Assembly: GCA_016213785.1 (NCBI GenBank)
Contig: JACQZQ010000021.1
Coordinates: forward strand, 1-64,000
Source: Acidobacteriota bacterium
GTDB taxonomy: Bacteria > Acidobacteriota > Blastocatellia > Chloracidobacteriales > JADJPF01
Length of the DNA: 64,000 nt
Direction: 5' to 3'
Shown here: piece after piece, positions 1-7,744 of the stretch
How positions within the stretch are numbered: position 1 is the first letter of the stretch
Layout of the letters: each line of letters starts with the position of its first letter
Translations under genes and position numbers: made by a program
Notes under the pieces: generated by a model
Databases searched by the model: none
What the model saw: the letters and a program-made list of their open reading frames with translations, nothing else
What the model was told of the DNA's origin: nothing

Positions 1-1
1 G

Positions 2-1303
2 CTACTTGATTTTGGTATTTCTAAAAGTTTATCTCAAGACAACCAATCAAATACTACTAATATTACTAAATCTGGTACAGTAGGCACGCCTAGGCATATG
101 TCTCCTGAACAATTACATCATGAAGAAAAACCTATAACTTACAGTTCAGATATATATTCCCTAGGAATTGTATTCTATGAAATTTTATCCAAACAGCATC
201 CTCTTATAAACAATGGTGAAATTAGTATGCCTATTCCTGATTTTCGCTGGATATCTAAGCACCTAAATCAATCACCCAGGCTACTTTCAACCATTTGCCC
301 TGATTTACCGACTAATTTAGTTGATCTAGTTATGAATATGTTAGCTAAAGAGCCAACAAATAGACCTTCACTAGACATAATTGGAAATGTACTTAGTAAC
401 CCTAGCCAACCGTACAAAAGCCTATCTCTATTTACATTTGAAACAGTAAAAGTGGACATTAAAGGGAAAATAATAGAAAGAAAGAAAAAGCAAGCAAGGC
501 AATATATAGAACACTTAGGAAATGGAGTTATGCTAGAAATGGTAGAAATCCTTGCTGGAGAATTTATGATGGGAACAAGCGAGAGTGATATAGAAAAAGT
601 TGTTGCAGAGTATAAAAGATATGGTAGAAGTGAAGAAGATGCTCGTAGATGGGTAAAAGAAGAAACACCACAACATAAAGTAAGAGTAGAAATGTTTTAT
701 ATAGGAAAATACCAAGTAACACAAGAACAGTGGAAAGAAATAATGGGAGATAATCCAAGTTACTTCAAAGGAGAGGATAAACTACCAGTAGAAAATGTGA
801 GTTGGGAAGACTCTAGTAAATTCTGTAAGAAACTATCAGAAAAAACAGGAAAAGAATATAGACTAGCAAGTGAAGCAGAATGGGAATATGCATGTCGTGC
901 AGGAAGCCAAACACCTTTTGCATATGGGGAAACAATCAATACAGAGATAGTAAACTATGAGGGTGAGCATCCATATGGAGAAACACCCAAAGGAGGATAT
1001 ATAGGAGGAACAATGCCAGTAGGAAGTTTAGGAGTAGCTAACGAATTTGGGTTATATGATATGCATGGAAATGTATGGGAATGGTGTCAAGATGAGTGGC
1101 ACGACAATTACAATAATGCTCCTACGGATGGCAGTGCCTGGGAGAACATACCTAGCAATAATACGCTCCGGGTCTTGCGTGGTGGTTCGTTCAACAGCCT
1201 TGCTAACGCTTGTCGTTCTGCCCTCCGCCTCAGGCTTGCGCCGGACTCTCGTCTCAGCGGCCTTGGGTTGCGTGTTGTTATGTCTGCGCGGACTCTTAAG
1301 TAA
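2..1303 (+). CDS. Ser/Thr protein kinase fused to FGE-sulfatase-like domain (5' end outside window); candidate DGR target
   Basis: The reading frame is open from the window edge, so the gene is cut at its 5' end. The first codons give the DFG motif (Asp codon at 8-10), followed by an activation loop ending GTVGTPRHMSPEQ, the APE-type motif and the SDIYSLGIVFYEIL helix of a Hanks-type kinase C-lobe. After a short linker (about 430-530) comes a formylglycine-generating-enzyme/sulfatase-modifying-factor domain: GEFMMGTSESD, YQVTQEQWKEIMG, PVENVSWEDS, YRLASEAEWEYACRAG, GNVWEWCQDEW and the terminal RVLRGGSFNS...GLRVV signature. Kinase-FGE fusions are known targets of diversity-generating retroelements. 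The last ~135 bp are GC-rich and A-poor, unlike the rest of the gene. Domain calls are firm. The biological ligand is unknown. Without the N-lobe, catalytic competence cannot be fully judged. Confidence 0.9.
   Translation, partial: LLDFGISKSLSQDNQSNTTNITKSGTVGTPRHMSPEQLHHEEKPITYSSDIYSLGIVFYEILSKQHPLINNGEISMPIPDFRWISKHLNQSPRLLSTICPDLPTNLVDLVMNMLAKEPTNRPSLDIIGNVLSNPSQPYKSLSLFTFETVKVDIKGKIIERKKKQARQYIEHLGNGVMLEMVEILAGEFMMGTSESDIEKVVAEYKRYGRSEEDARRWVKEETPQHKVRVEMFYIGKYQVTQEQWKEIMGDNPSYFKGEDKLPVENVSWEDSSKFCKKLSEKTGKEYRLASEAEWEYACRAGSQTPFAYGETINTEIVNYEGEHPYGETPKGGYIGGTMPVGSLGVANEFGLYDMHGNVWEWCQDEWHDNYNNAPTDGSAWENIPSNNTLRVLRGGSFNSLANACRSALRLRLAPDSRLSGLGLRVVMSARTLK
1166..1300 (+). other. Candidate DGR variable region (VR) at the 3' end of the kinase-FGE gene
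   Basis: From the Leu-Arg-Val codons at 1166 to the stop there are about 14 adenines in 138 nt, whereas the upstream FGE coding sequence is rich in A. In retroelement-diversified FGE-type proteins the corresponding template typically encodes Asn (AAY) at the exposed positions between fixed RGGS, CRSA, R.R, PD.R and G.RVV residues. Here these fixed residues are kept and most intervening positions are Leu, Ser or Ala in codons such as ctc, agc, gct and ctt, as expected if template adenines were replaced. No matching template repeat and no reverse transcriptase were found in the window, so this is a strong inference, not proof. Confidence 0.65.
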
Positions 1304-1461
1304 GATCTTGTACTCTTTTTCCCTATACACTTATAGCGAGCGTAGCGAGCGCATGAAAATTTTTTTTGATTTTGACATTATTTTAAAATATGCAAGAATT
1401 GTCCCACTAAAACTCTAATTTCTGTTTTGACAATTACTTGGCACTCACGTGCACTTGGCAC

Positions 1462-1477
1462 CAGCAATTCCCGGTTT
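1462..1477 (+). repeat. Left arm of terminal inverted repeat enclosing the repeat block
   Basis: The 16-mer cagcaattcccggttt is the exact reverse complement of 1970-1985. Similarity continues inward: cttaag with adjoining A/T bases at 1490-1497 matches cttaagaaa at 1949-1957 in inverted orientation. The two arms delimit a 524-bp non-coding unit. Confidence 0.8.
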
Positions 1478-1525
1478 GGAAAAAATGAATTTCTTAAGTC
1501 GCGTTAGCGACGTTACAAATTTTAG

Positions 1526-1545
1526 CTTGGCACGTAAGTGCCAAG
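1526..1545. repeat. Short perfect hairpin (TTGGCAC type)
   Basis: cttggcac and gtgccaag form an 8-bp perfect stem with a gtaa loop. A related hairpin, cttggcag-ttac-ctgccaag, lies at 1645-1664, and cttggcac also occurs at about 1453. No T-run follows, so these look like repeated palindromic elements and not classical terminators. Confidence 0.6.
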
Positions 1546-1568
1546 AATACAATGAGTTGTAGTTACAT

Positions 1569-1622
1569 AGTCCCGAAGGGACGGCACAATCTTTGTTGTT
1601 TTTGTATCGTCCCTACGGGACT
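1569..1622. repeat. REP doublet (REPIN-like inverted pair)
   Basis: agtcccgaagggac (1569-1582) and gtccctacgggact (1609-1622) are each small palindromes. The reverse complement of the second is agtcccgtagggac, one base different from the first. The two copies are inverted and about 26 bp apart, the arrangement of REPIN elements. No RAYT-type transposase is seen in the window. Confidence 0.55.
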
Positions 1623-1687
1623 CTACGGTGTCTTGATTACTATACTTGGCAGTTACCTGCCAAGCTAAAAATAGTTTCGCCTCTTTC

Positions 1688-1975
1688 GAGGCTCAAGAAA
1701 TAAGATTTTTCTAAACTCAGAGGCTCAAGAAATAAGATTTTTCTAAACTCAGAGGTTCAAGAAATAAGGTTTTTCTAAACTCAGAGGTTCAAGAAATAAG
1801 GTTTTTCTAAACTCAGAGGCTCAAGAAATAAGGTTTTTCTAAACTCAGAGGCTTAAGAAATAAGATTTTTCTAAACTCAGAGGTTCAAGAAATAAGGTTT
1901 TTCTAAACTCAGAGGCTCAAGAAATAAGACTTTTCTAAACTCAGAGGCTTAAGAAATAGTTTTTTTTCTAAACCG
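1688..1975. repeat. Tandem array of a 32-bp unit, about 9 copies
   Basis: The unit starts GAGGYTCAAGAAATAAG and ends TCTAAACTCA. Copies start at 1688, 1720, 1752, 1784, 1816, 1848, 1880, 1912 and 1944; the last is degenerate. Units follow each other with no spacers and differ mainly at C/T in position 5 and A/G near position 18. It is therefore a minisatellite and not CRISPR. Confidence 0.9.
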
Positions 1976-1985
1976 GGAATTGCTG
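1970..1985 (-). repeat. Right arm of terminal inverted repeat enclosing the repeat block
   Basis: The sequence aaaccgggaattgctg is the exact reverse complement of 1462-1477. It sits immediately after the last, degenerate unit of the 32-bp array and a few bases before the stop codon of the 1056-aa gene. Confidence 0.8.
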
Positions 1986-1990
1986 ATATT

Positions 1991-4900
1991 TTACCTAACT
2001 AATATTTGATGTTCAGGAAATTCTTGTTCTAGGAGTTGAGCTATCATAGAAAATTTTTTAGTAATAAATTTAGCATAAAGAGTCTTTGAACAAGGTTGTG
2101 TTAGTTCACACCAAAGAGGTTCAAATCCTTCGTCTTGATGGGTAATAATACATTGTCCTTTACGGGCTAAAATACGTGCTCCACCTATTGGATAGACTTC
2201 TACAGAAGGTTCTTCAACCTTAGCATTAATTTGTTCTCTTAAATAAGTGCGAATTTTGCTTTCTGCACGTTCTGCTTGAATTGTGGCAGGATCGCTAGTT
2301 TCGCTAACATCAATTACTAAGCGATTACAGGCTAATAAAATCAAGAAATTTAAACCACTACTTTTTTGTGGAGCGTTAGCTAAATAGTCTGATAGTTTTT
2401 TTCTATCCTGTGGAAGAAAATTAGGGATTTTATTAGCTATAGGAACTAAAGAGTTATAGAGGTCTGATACTTGATTAAAATAATCTGTCATTTTAGGATA
2501 GATTTGCTCTATGTCTTCTTGTGATGGAAGATCTGCTGGGTCTAAACTACTTAAGTAGCTAAAAAAGTTTTTTGTTAGACTAGGAGCATTAAAAAGTAGA
2601 TTAAGGTGATTATGCTCTCTTATTAAACTAGTAATTAGCTCATTATTATTAGCTACTAATAAAACCGCGTCTCTTTTATCAACTCTAATGGCTAAAGATA
2701 AAAGCTTAAAAAATGTCCAACTATCTTGTTCAGGGACGTTTAAGACATTATGGATTAGGAATTCTACTTGTTCGGCATTGGCTTCATCAATAAATAAGTC
2801 TTTAAGAGCTTCTTCTTGTTGGGTTTCAACTACTTTTTCCTCAACTTTTTCGCTATCACGAACAGGATAAAGAATCTCTATTTGCTGTATTAATCCAGTA
2901 ATAGAAGTAAGTAAGGTTTTTTCAACGCCAAGTAGTTTTAAGTCTTGCATCATTTGGCCTAAATAACGGCGAAAACTACTGGTAAAAGCTAGCCACGAAT
3001 CAAATCTAATTTCAGGGTTATAGTAAAAATTAACGGCTTCTGCTACTTGTGGAGGAAGTCTTTCACCTTCTCGAAAAAAGCCTTCTAGTCCAACCATAAT
3101 ATTTTGACCTGCTGATTCGGCTTGTATTTGAACGCTTTCTGCAACCTCTGAACCAGATAATTCTATTACCAGTACTAGACGTACAAGATCACTAAATAGC
3201 CTAAGGAGTTGTCCTAGAGCTTGATAAGGAGGAAGACTTAAAAGCATATCGTCCCAAGGTTCATCGCTACTAATCTTAGTCCAAAAGTCCCAAGCCACAG
3301 GTGTACAAGTACGCATAAATGTCCATTGCCAACTTTTAGCAACAAGCCATTTAGTATTAAAACGCATTTGAATATCTTCTTTACGTGAAGCTACTAGGGC
3401 GGGTAGGTTTTCTAAAATACGTTTTAGTTTACCTTGAGAGCGGACTTCTCTAAGTTTCTCTAGTAATTCTTCTGACATTTTCCAAGTTTGGATAGTTAGA
3501 TCGAGTAAGCGAATTTGGTCAGAAAGACCTAAAGAAATAAAAGGGCTAACAGGAGGCTCTTCTTGAATTTCTTCACTAGCTTTTGCTTTTACTAAACCAA
3601 GGCGAATATTTGACCCAGGGGTCATTATTGTTCCAGCCCGCATAGTAAGAAAAGTAGGGTGTTCTGGGCCTTGTTCTCCTAAAGAAGCTAAACCACTGGT
3701 TACTTGTTTAACATAATCTTCACCAAGCATTGCTATTGCACGACGACGGCCAAGTGAGCGCCAGAAATAAGAAAGAAGTTGAAAACGCCCTATTGGGTCT
3801 AGTCCGCGTGCTCCGCTTGGAAGAGAAAAAGCTTGAGAGTTTACCAGTGCCATACCTAAAATAGTTTGAAGTGGCCCACCTAATATACTATTTCTTACTA
3901 GGGTCAAATCATTTTGGCCTTCTACTAAAGAGTCTAGTAGTTGAGACATTGAGCCAAAAGCCATCTTAAATTTCACTCTTTGATTAGCAGGGTCAAGGTC
4001 AAATTCTGAAAGGCCAGAACACATAAATAGTCGATAATTATGTGATTCTCCTGGGCTGGTAATTTGTGTAGCTTCATTTCTAATAATTTCGCTAAGTTCA
4101 CTGTCTTGGCGTGTTTTTAATAGAGTACCTGCATTAACTAAAATTTGTGCTGCTTCTGCACCAACACGTTTTAGGGTACGGCTAGAGTTAGCATCTTCTG
4201 TAATAATTTCCCATTCTCCACTATTATAATTATAAATACATAATTGAGATGGATCTTCTGGATCTATAGCAAGATCAACATAAGAAAAAGGCATTTCAAA
4301 ATTACAAAAGTAAAACAGATCAACAATAGCTCTTATTAACATATGGGGATAGCCCCAATCTGTATCTAGATTAAAAATACCTTCAATAAGTTGTTTTCTA
4401 TAGGCTTCGGCTAAAGAGTTAATAGCTTTAAGTAGGTGTAGCATATAGCCAGCCGTTTCCCTACTAACAGCTACAGCCCTCATGCTTTCCCCAAGAGGTA
4501 AAATAAAGCCAGCAGGCTCTCCAGGTTGTTTATAAAGTTGCAGCGTAGGTAGTTGAGCATCATCACTAAAGAGACTAGCCCAGGCTTTTATTTTTACAAG
4601 ACCTCTCCAACTCTGACTAAATACCCTAAGTATTTGTTCAGAGCTACGAGTTACTCTTAAACTACTTTCACTACCAATAAGTTTAACAACTCTTTCTAAA
4701 GCATCTATTTTAGAGCTATAAGCCCGTAAGAAGGTTAGTTCTGTTTCTAGTAGCTCTAACTCAGCATTTAATGCTGCACGTGGCTCGGTATATTGTGTTT
4801 GGGCAAGATTACTGGTAAGGGCTAATTTGTCTAAAGATTCCTGTCTACTTCGTGTAAGAGAAGCACTATATTCACGTTTTTTAATAGAAGATTTAAGGTA

Positions 4901-5161
4901 AGCAATAGCATCTAATAATTCAGCCTTACGCCAGTCTATTAGGCCAAGACCAAGCTCTGTATCTCGGCTATAAAGATCTTTATAAAGTATTATTTCTTGT
5001 TCTCGGCTAATAAAGCTTTGTTCATAAAAGCGAGGATTAATACTATTGCCATCTGCTATTGGTTCAGCAAAAACATTTTCTGCCCACTTAATTAAACGTT
5101 CTTGCTGACGATAATATAAAGAATCTGCTCCTATTTGATTTAGCTCAAATGGGGTATTCAT
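1991..5161 (-). CDS. Large protein of unknown function (1056 aa)
   Basis: A single long open frame with a good ribosome site (agaggt, 6 nt before the ATG at 5161). I recognise no domain. The protein has no signal peptide or clear membrane segment, so it is probably cytoplasmic. The N-terminal ~170 residues are rich in Glu/Lys/Leu/Arg and look helical, perhaps partly coiled coil; an alternating helical region follows; a Glu-rich linker lies around residues 780-800. The last ~70 residues look like a small alpha/beta region. It is read in the same direction as the pseudokinase-like gene 100 bp upstream (5261-7543), so the two may be co-transcribed and act together. The function remains open. Confidence 0.8.
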   Translation of the reverse strand: MNTPFELNQIGADSLYYRQQERLIKWAENVFAEPIADGNSINPRFYEQSFISREQEIILYKDLYSRDTELGLGLIDWRKAELLDAIAYLKSSIKKREYSASLTRSRQESLDKLALTSNLAQTQYTEPRAALNAELELLETELTFLRAYSSKIDALERVVKLIGSESSLRVTRSSEQILRVFSQSWRGLVKIKAWASLFSDDAQLPTLQLYKQPGEPAGFILPLGESMRAVAVSRETAGYMLHLLKAINSLAEAYRKQLIEGIFNLDTDWGYPHMLIRAIVDLFYFCNFEMPFSYVDLAIDPEDPSQLCIYNYNSGEWEIITEDANSSRTLKRVGAEAAQILVNAGTLLKTRQDSELSEIIRNEATQITSPGESHNYRLFMCSGLSEFDLDPANQRVKFKMAFGSMSQLLDSLVEGQNDLTLVRNSILGGPLQTILGMALVNSQAFSLPSGARGLDPIGRFQLLSYFWRSLGRRRAIAMLGEDYVKQVTSGLASLGEQGPEHPTFLTMRAGTIMTPGSNIRLGLVKAKASEEIQEEPPVSPFISLGLSDQIRLLDLTIQTWKMSEELLEKLREVRSQGKLKRILENLPALVASRKEDIQMRFNTKWLVAKSWQWTFMRTCTPVAWDFWTKISSDEPWDDMLLSLPPYQALGQLLRLFSDLVRLVLVIELSGSEVAESVQIQAESAGQNIMVGLEGFFREGERLPPQVAEAVNFYYNPEIRFDSWLAFTSSFRRYLGQMMQDLKLLGVEKTLLTSITGLIQQIEILYPVRDSEKVEEKVVETQQEEALKDLFIDEANAEQVEFLIHNVLNVPEQDSWTFFKLLSLAIRVDKRDAVLLVANNNELITSLIREHNHLNLLFNAPSLTKNFFSYLSSLDPADLPSQEDIEQIYPKMTDYFNQVSDLYNSLVPIANKIPNFLPQDRKKLSDYLANAPQKSSGLNFLILLACNRLVIDVSETSDPATIQAERAESKIRTYLREQINAKVEEPSVEVYPIGGARILARKGQCIITHQDEGFEPLWCELTQPCSKTLYAKFITKKFSMIAQLLEQEFPEHQILVR

Positions 5162-5260
5162 GATTTACCTCTCTAGCGACATAGGTAAAAACTTTTTTTC
5201 TACAATTTAGCACAAGTTTAATTAAATCTTGACAAACTATTTCAGCCTTTATTTTAATTT

Positions 5261-7543
5261 TTATCGCTCAAAAGCATAGGAATGCTCACAAAATAGCCTT
5301 TTATAATAATCAAACATATAACTATATAGTTTTACCTGACTCCCACTACCTAAAGAAAGCACCTCCCTCTTTAACTCTTCTATATTTTTTACTAAGTCAT
5401 TATATTGAGATAAATAAGACCCTTCTGCTATATTAACAACATAAGAACGAATACTCCCTCCAGGTTCAAGATGAGTTTTAGGATTTCTGGGAATAACCTT
5501 AAGTAATTTATTTCCCATTAAATCATCCGCAGCAGCATCATTAATTAATTCAGAAATTGCAATTTTTTGTTTATCTGCAATCAAAAAAAAGTATTCATAT
5601 AAACTATATAAAGAAATTGCATTTAGCCGACCAAAACTTTTAGAAATACTTTGTTCTAAAGAATCTAAAGGTTTTACTCCTGCATTTATTATTTGCAAAA
5701 CTACTTTATCATCCTCTGCAAAGGTTAATTTCTGTTGTAAAACAGTAGGGATTTTATCAAGTGCTACTATTTTTAAGCACTTTCGTTTTTTTAGGGAAAA
5801 AATTGCTAATATTAAAACTAGGCTGGCTAAAGCCTCTCGTTCAACAATAACTCCATCATATAAAATTCTTTGATATTGTCCCACTTTATAAGTCGGAAGT
5901 ACTTTATTTGCATAAAAATAACATATTTGCGTAGGTGAAAGAGGAATAAGGTTTTCGCTAGAATCACTATTAAGATTACCTTTATTTAATACTTCTTCTA
6001 CTTCTTTAACCTTTAGAACAGATTCTTGAATAAGATTTTCTTGGCTTTCGCTTAAGGAAGAAACTTTGTTATATAAAACTTGTAATTCAGGTGGAAGAGG
6101 TTTAGTACTATCTTGAATATCTGATAAAGGATAGGTTTTTTCTGCTAGTTTGCTACTTAAACTTGTAAGAATATCATCATTACTTATTCTAAGTGCAGCT
6201 TCATTATTAGACACATTTTCATTAAAACTTAAACTTTTCTCACTATCTTTTAATTTATTATCATCATTATCTCGAATAATACTAATGGTTGAAAATCTTT
6301 TTGGTTTATGGCTTGGGGCTTGGTTTATTTCTGGTGGGTTTGTAATTAATTCTTGGGCTTTTATTAAAGAGCTATCATTTTCGAAAAATTGGACTCCTGG
6401 TTGAGTTAGGCCAGGATCATTTTCCAAGGGAGGGACTTTTACTTGTGCTAAGGTTGAATAGTTTTGTTTTACTGACTCAAAACTTGTAACTTCAACTGTT
6501 CTATTGGCATCTTCTAATTCAAGGACTTGAGGATTCATAGATGCTCTTAAATTTTTAGCCTCCTTTAAGAGGTCTTTAGGCGAAGTACTTGCTATAGCAA
6601 GTTTTTCAGTAGAAGGTTTATCTACTCCTATAGGTTGTGAGTTCTCAATTTTATTTGCCTGCCTAAAAGCTTGACGCAGCAAATTAGCAAAAGCTAAAAC
6701 GCTTTGAAATCTTTTATCAGGGTCTTTTTCTAAAGCTCTTAATATTATTGCAGCAATATTTTTAGGAATTTCTGGGCGTATTGTAGAGGGATCTACTGGA
6801 ACTTGCCTAATATGTTGCTCTGCTATAGAAGTATAGTTTTGTCCTGAAAAAGGTATCTTTCCTGTAACTAAATGGTATAGTAACACTCCTAAAGAATAAA
6901 CCTCTGATCGTTCATCTAGTTCAATATTTTTACATTGTTCAGGAGAAATATAAAAAGGTAGGTCTAAAACCGTTCCTGTTGATCTAGGTTTTATACTAAA
7001 AACAATACCTAGGTGAGATAGCTTTAAGTTATTGCCTACAAGTATATTTGTAAGTTTTATATCTTGATACATTTGGCCTGTATCATAAATTGCATTTATT
7101 ATTTCACATAGCAAGCTAATATAATTTATTGCTTGTTCTAGAGGTAAAACTTTTTGCTCTTTTAAGGCTCTTTCTAATGTCTTGTATTCTAGATGTTCTG
7201 TTACTATAAAAAGTGAGGTTTCATCATTTTTACCATAATTAAATATACTAATTATATTAGGGTGATTTATTTGTTTTATATCTTCTAGGGTTTTAAGGTA
7301 TGTTTCTGGATCGCTTTGTAAATATTCTAATAAAATAATCTTAAGCGTAACTTTAGACTTAGTTTCAATATCATAAGCTAAATATGTTGTTCCAAAAGCC
7401 TCTGTATTTATTCGTCTATCTAATCTATACCTATTTTTAATTATAGGTAGACCTAACAAAGTAGTTTTTAAGGTTGTTTTATCTATATCACAATCTAAAT
7501 TGTGATCGCCAAAACACCTACCACAAACAAAACACTCCTTCAC
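5261..7543 (-). CDS. Ser/Thr kinase-like protein with zinc-ribbon N-terminus, probable pseudokinase (760 aa)
   Basis: The start is GTG at 7543. Residues 1-18 carry C4, C7, C10 and C18 (CxxCxxC-x7-C), the short Cys cluster found before kinase domains in Acidobacteriota. A Hanks-type fold follows (about 38-295). The glycine-rich loop is weak (INTEAFGTTY). The VAIK lysine is kept (K68 in VTLK). HRD reads YQD, but D161, K163 and N166 remain. The DFG motif is changed to H177-L-G, losing the metal-binding Asp. The APE-like SPE motif is kept. Residues about 300-540 are a polar linker, and the C-terminal ~200 residues match no domain I know. A missing DFG Asp usually means loss of phosphotransfer, so a scaffold or regulatory role is inferred. 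It lies upstream of the 1056-aa gene on the same strand. Confidence 0.85.
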   Translation of the reverse strand: MKECFVCGRCFGDHNLDCDIDKTTLKTTLLGLPIIKNRYRLDRRINTEAFGTTYLAYDIETKSKVTLKIILLEYLQSDPETYLKTLEDIKQINHPNIISIFNYGKNDETSLFIVTEHLEYKTLERALKEQKVLPLEQAINYISLLCEIINAIYDTGQMYQDIKLTNILVGNNLKLSHLGIVFSIKPRSTGTVLDLPFYISPEQCKNIELDERSEVYSLGVLLYHLVTGKIPFSGQNYTSIAEQHIRQVPVDPSTIRPEIPKNIAAIILRALEKDPDKRFQSVLAFANLLRQAFRQANKIENSQPIGVDKPSTEKLAIASTSPKDLLKEAKNLRASMNPQVLELEDANRTVEVTSFESVKQNYSTLAQVKVPPLENDPGLTQPGVQFFENDSSLIKAQELITNPPEINQAPSHKPKRFSTISIIRDNDDNKLKDSEKSLSFNENVSNNEAALRISNDDILTSLSSKLAEKTYPLSDIQDSTKPLPPELQVLYNKVSSLSESQENLIQESVLKVKEVEEVLNKGNLNSDSSENLIPLSPTQICYFYANKVLPTYKVGQYQRILYDGVIVEREALASLVLILAIFSLKKRKCLKIVALDKIPTVLQQKLTFAEDDKVVLQIINAGVKPLDSLEQSISKSFGRLNAISLYSLYEYFFLIADKQKIAISELINDAAADDLMGNKLLKVIPRNPKTHLEPGGSIRSYVVNIAEGSYLSQYNDLVKNIEELKREVLSLGSGSQVKLYSYMFDYYKRLFCEHSYAFER

Positions 7544-7744
7544 TAAAAATATTCAGTGCAATTATTTTTGCAAATACCTGCACTGCCTCCTTATTAAAAT
7601 CTGGCTTTTATATTGTCTTAGGATATTTTACCAGATTATTAAAGAACTATCTTATGCTTTACCCCCGCTAGATTTTTGGCTTACTATTATAAAATTATTT
7701 AACTTAAGTTAGAAAATTTAAGCATATTTCTTTATTTAACAAGA

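Larger units (their letters stand above)
1304..1990. other. 687-bp gene-free block rich in palindromes and repeats
   Basis: No convincing gene lies between the kinase-FGE stop and the stop of the minus-strand 1056-aa gene, so both neighbours converge on it. It starts with a direct repeat of agcgagcg (about 1335-1352). It then holds an inverted-repeat pair (1462-1477 with 1970-1985) enclosing several short perfect hairpins, a REP-like doublet and a 32-bp tandem array. The block probably also provides transcription termination for both genes. Confidence 0.75.

Noticed and set aside
1047-1418. Open frame overlapping the kinase-FGE gene in another frame
   Set aside because: It overlaps the FGE domain in another frame and has no known motif or ribosome site; it arises from the A-poor end of the real gene.
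1688-1975. Regularly spaced repeats suggesting a CRISPR array
   Set aside because: The 32-bp units are contiguous with no unique spacers and no cas genes are near; it is a tandem minisatellite.
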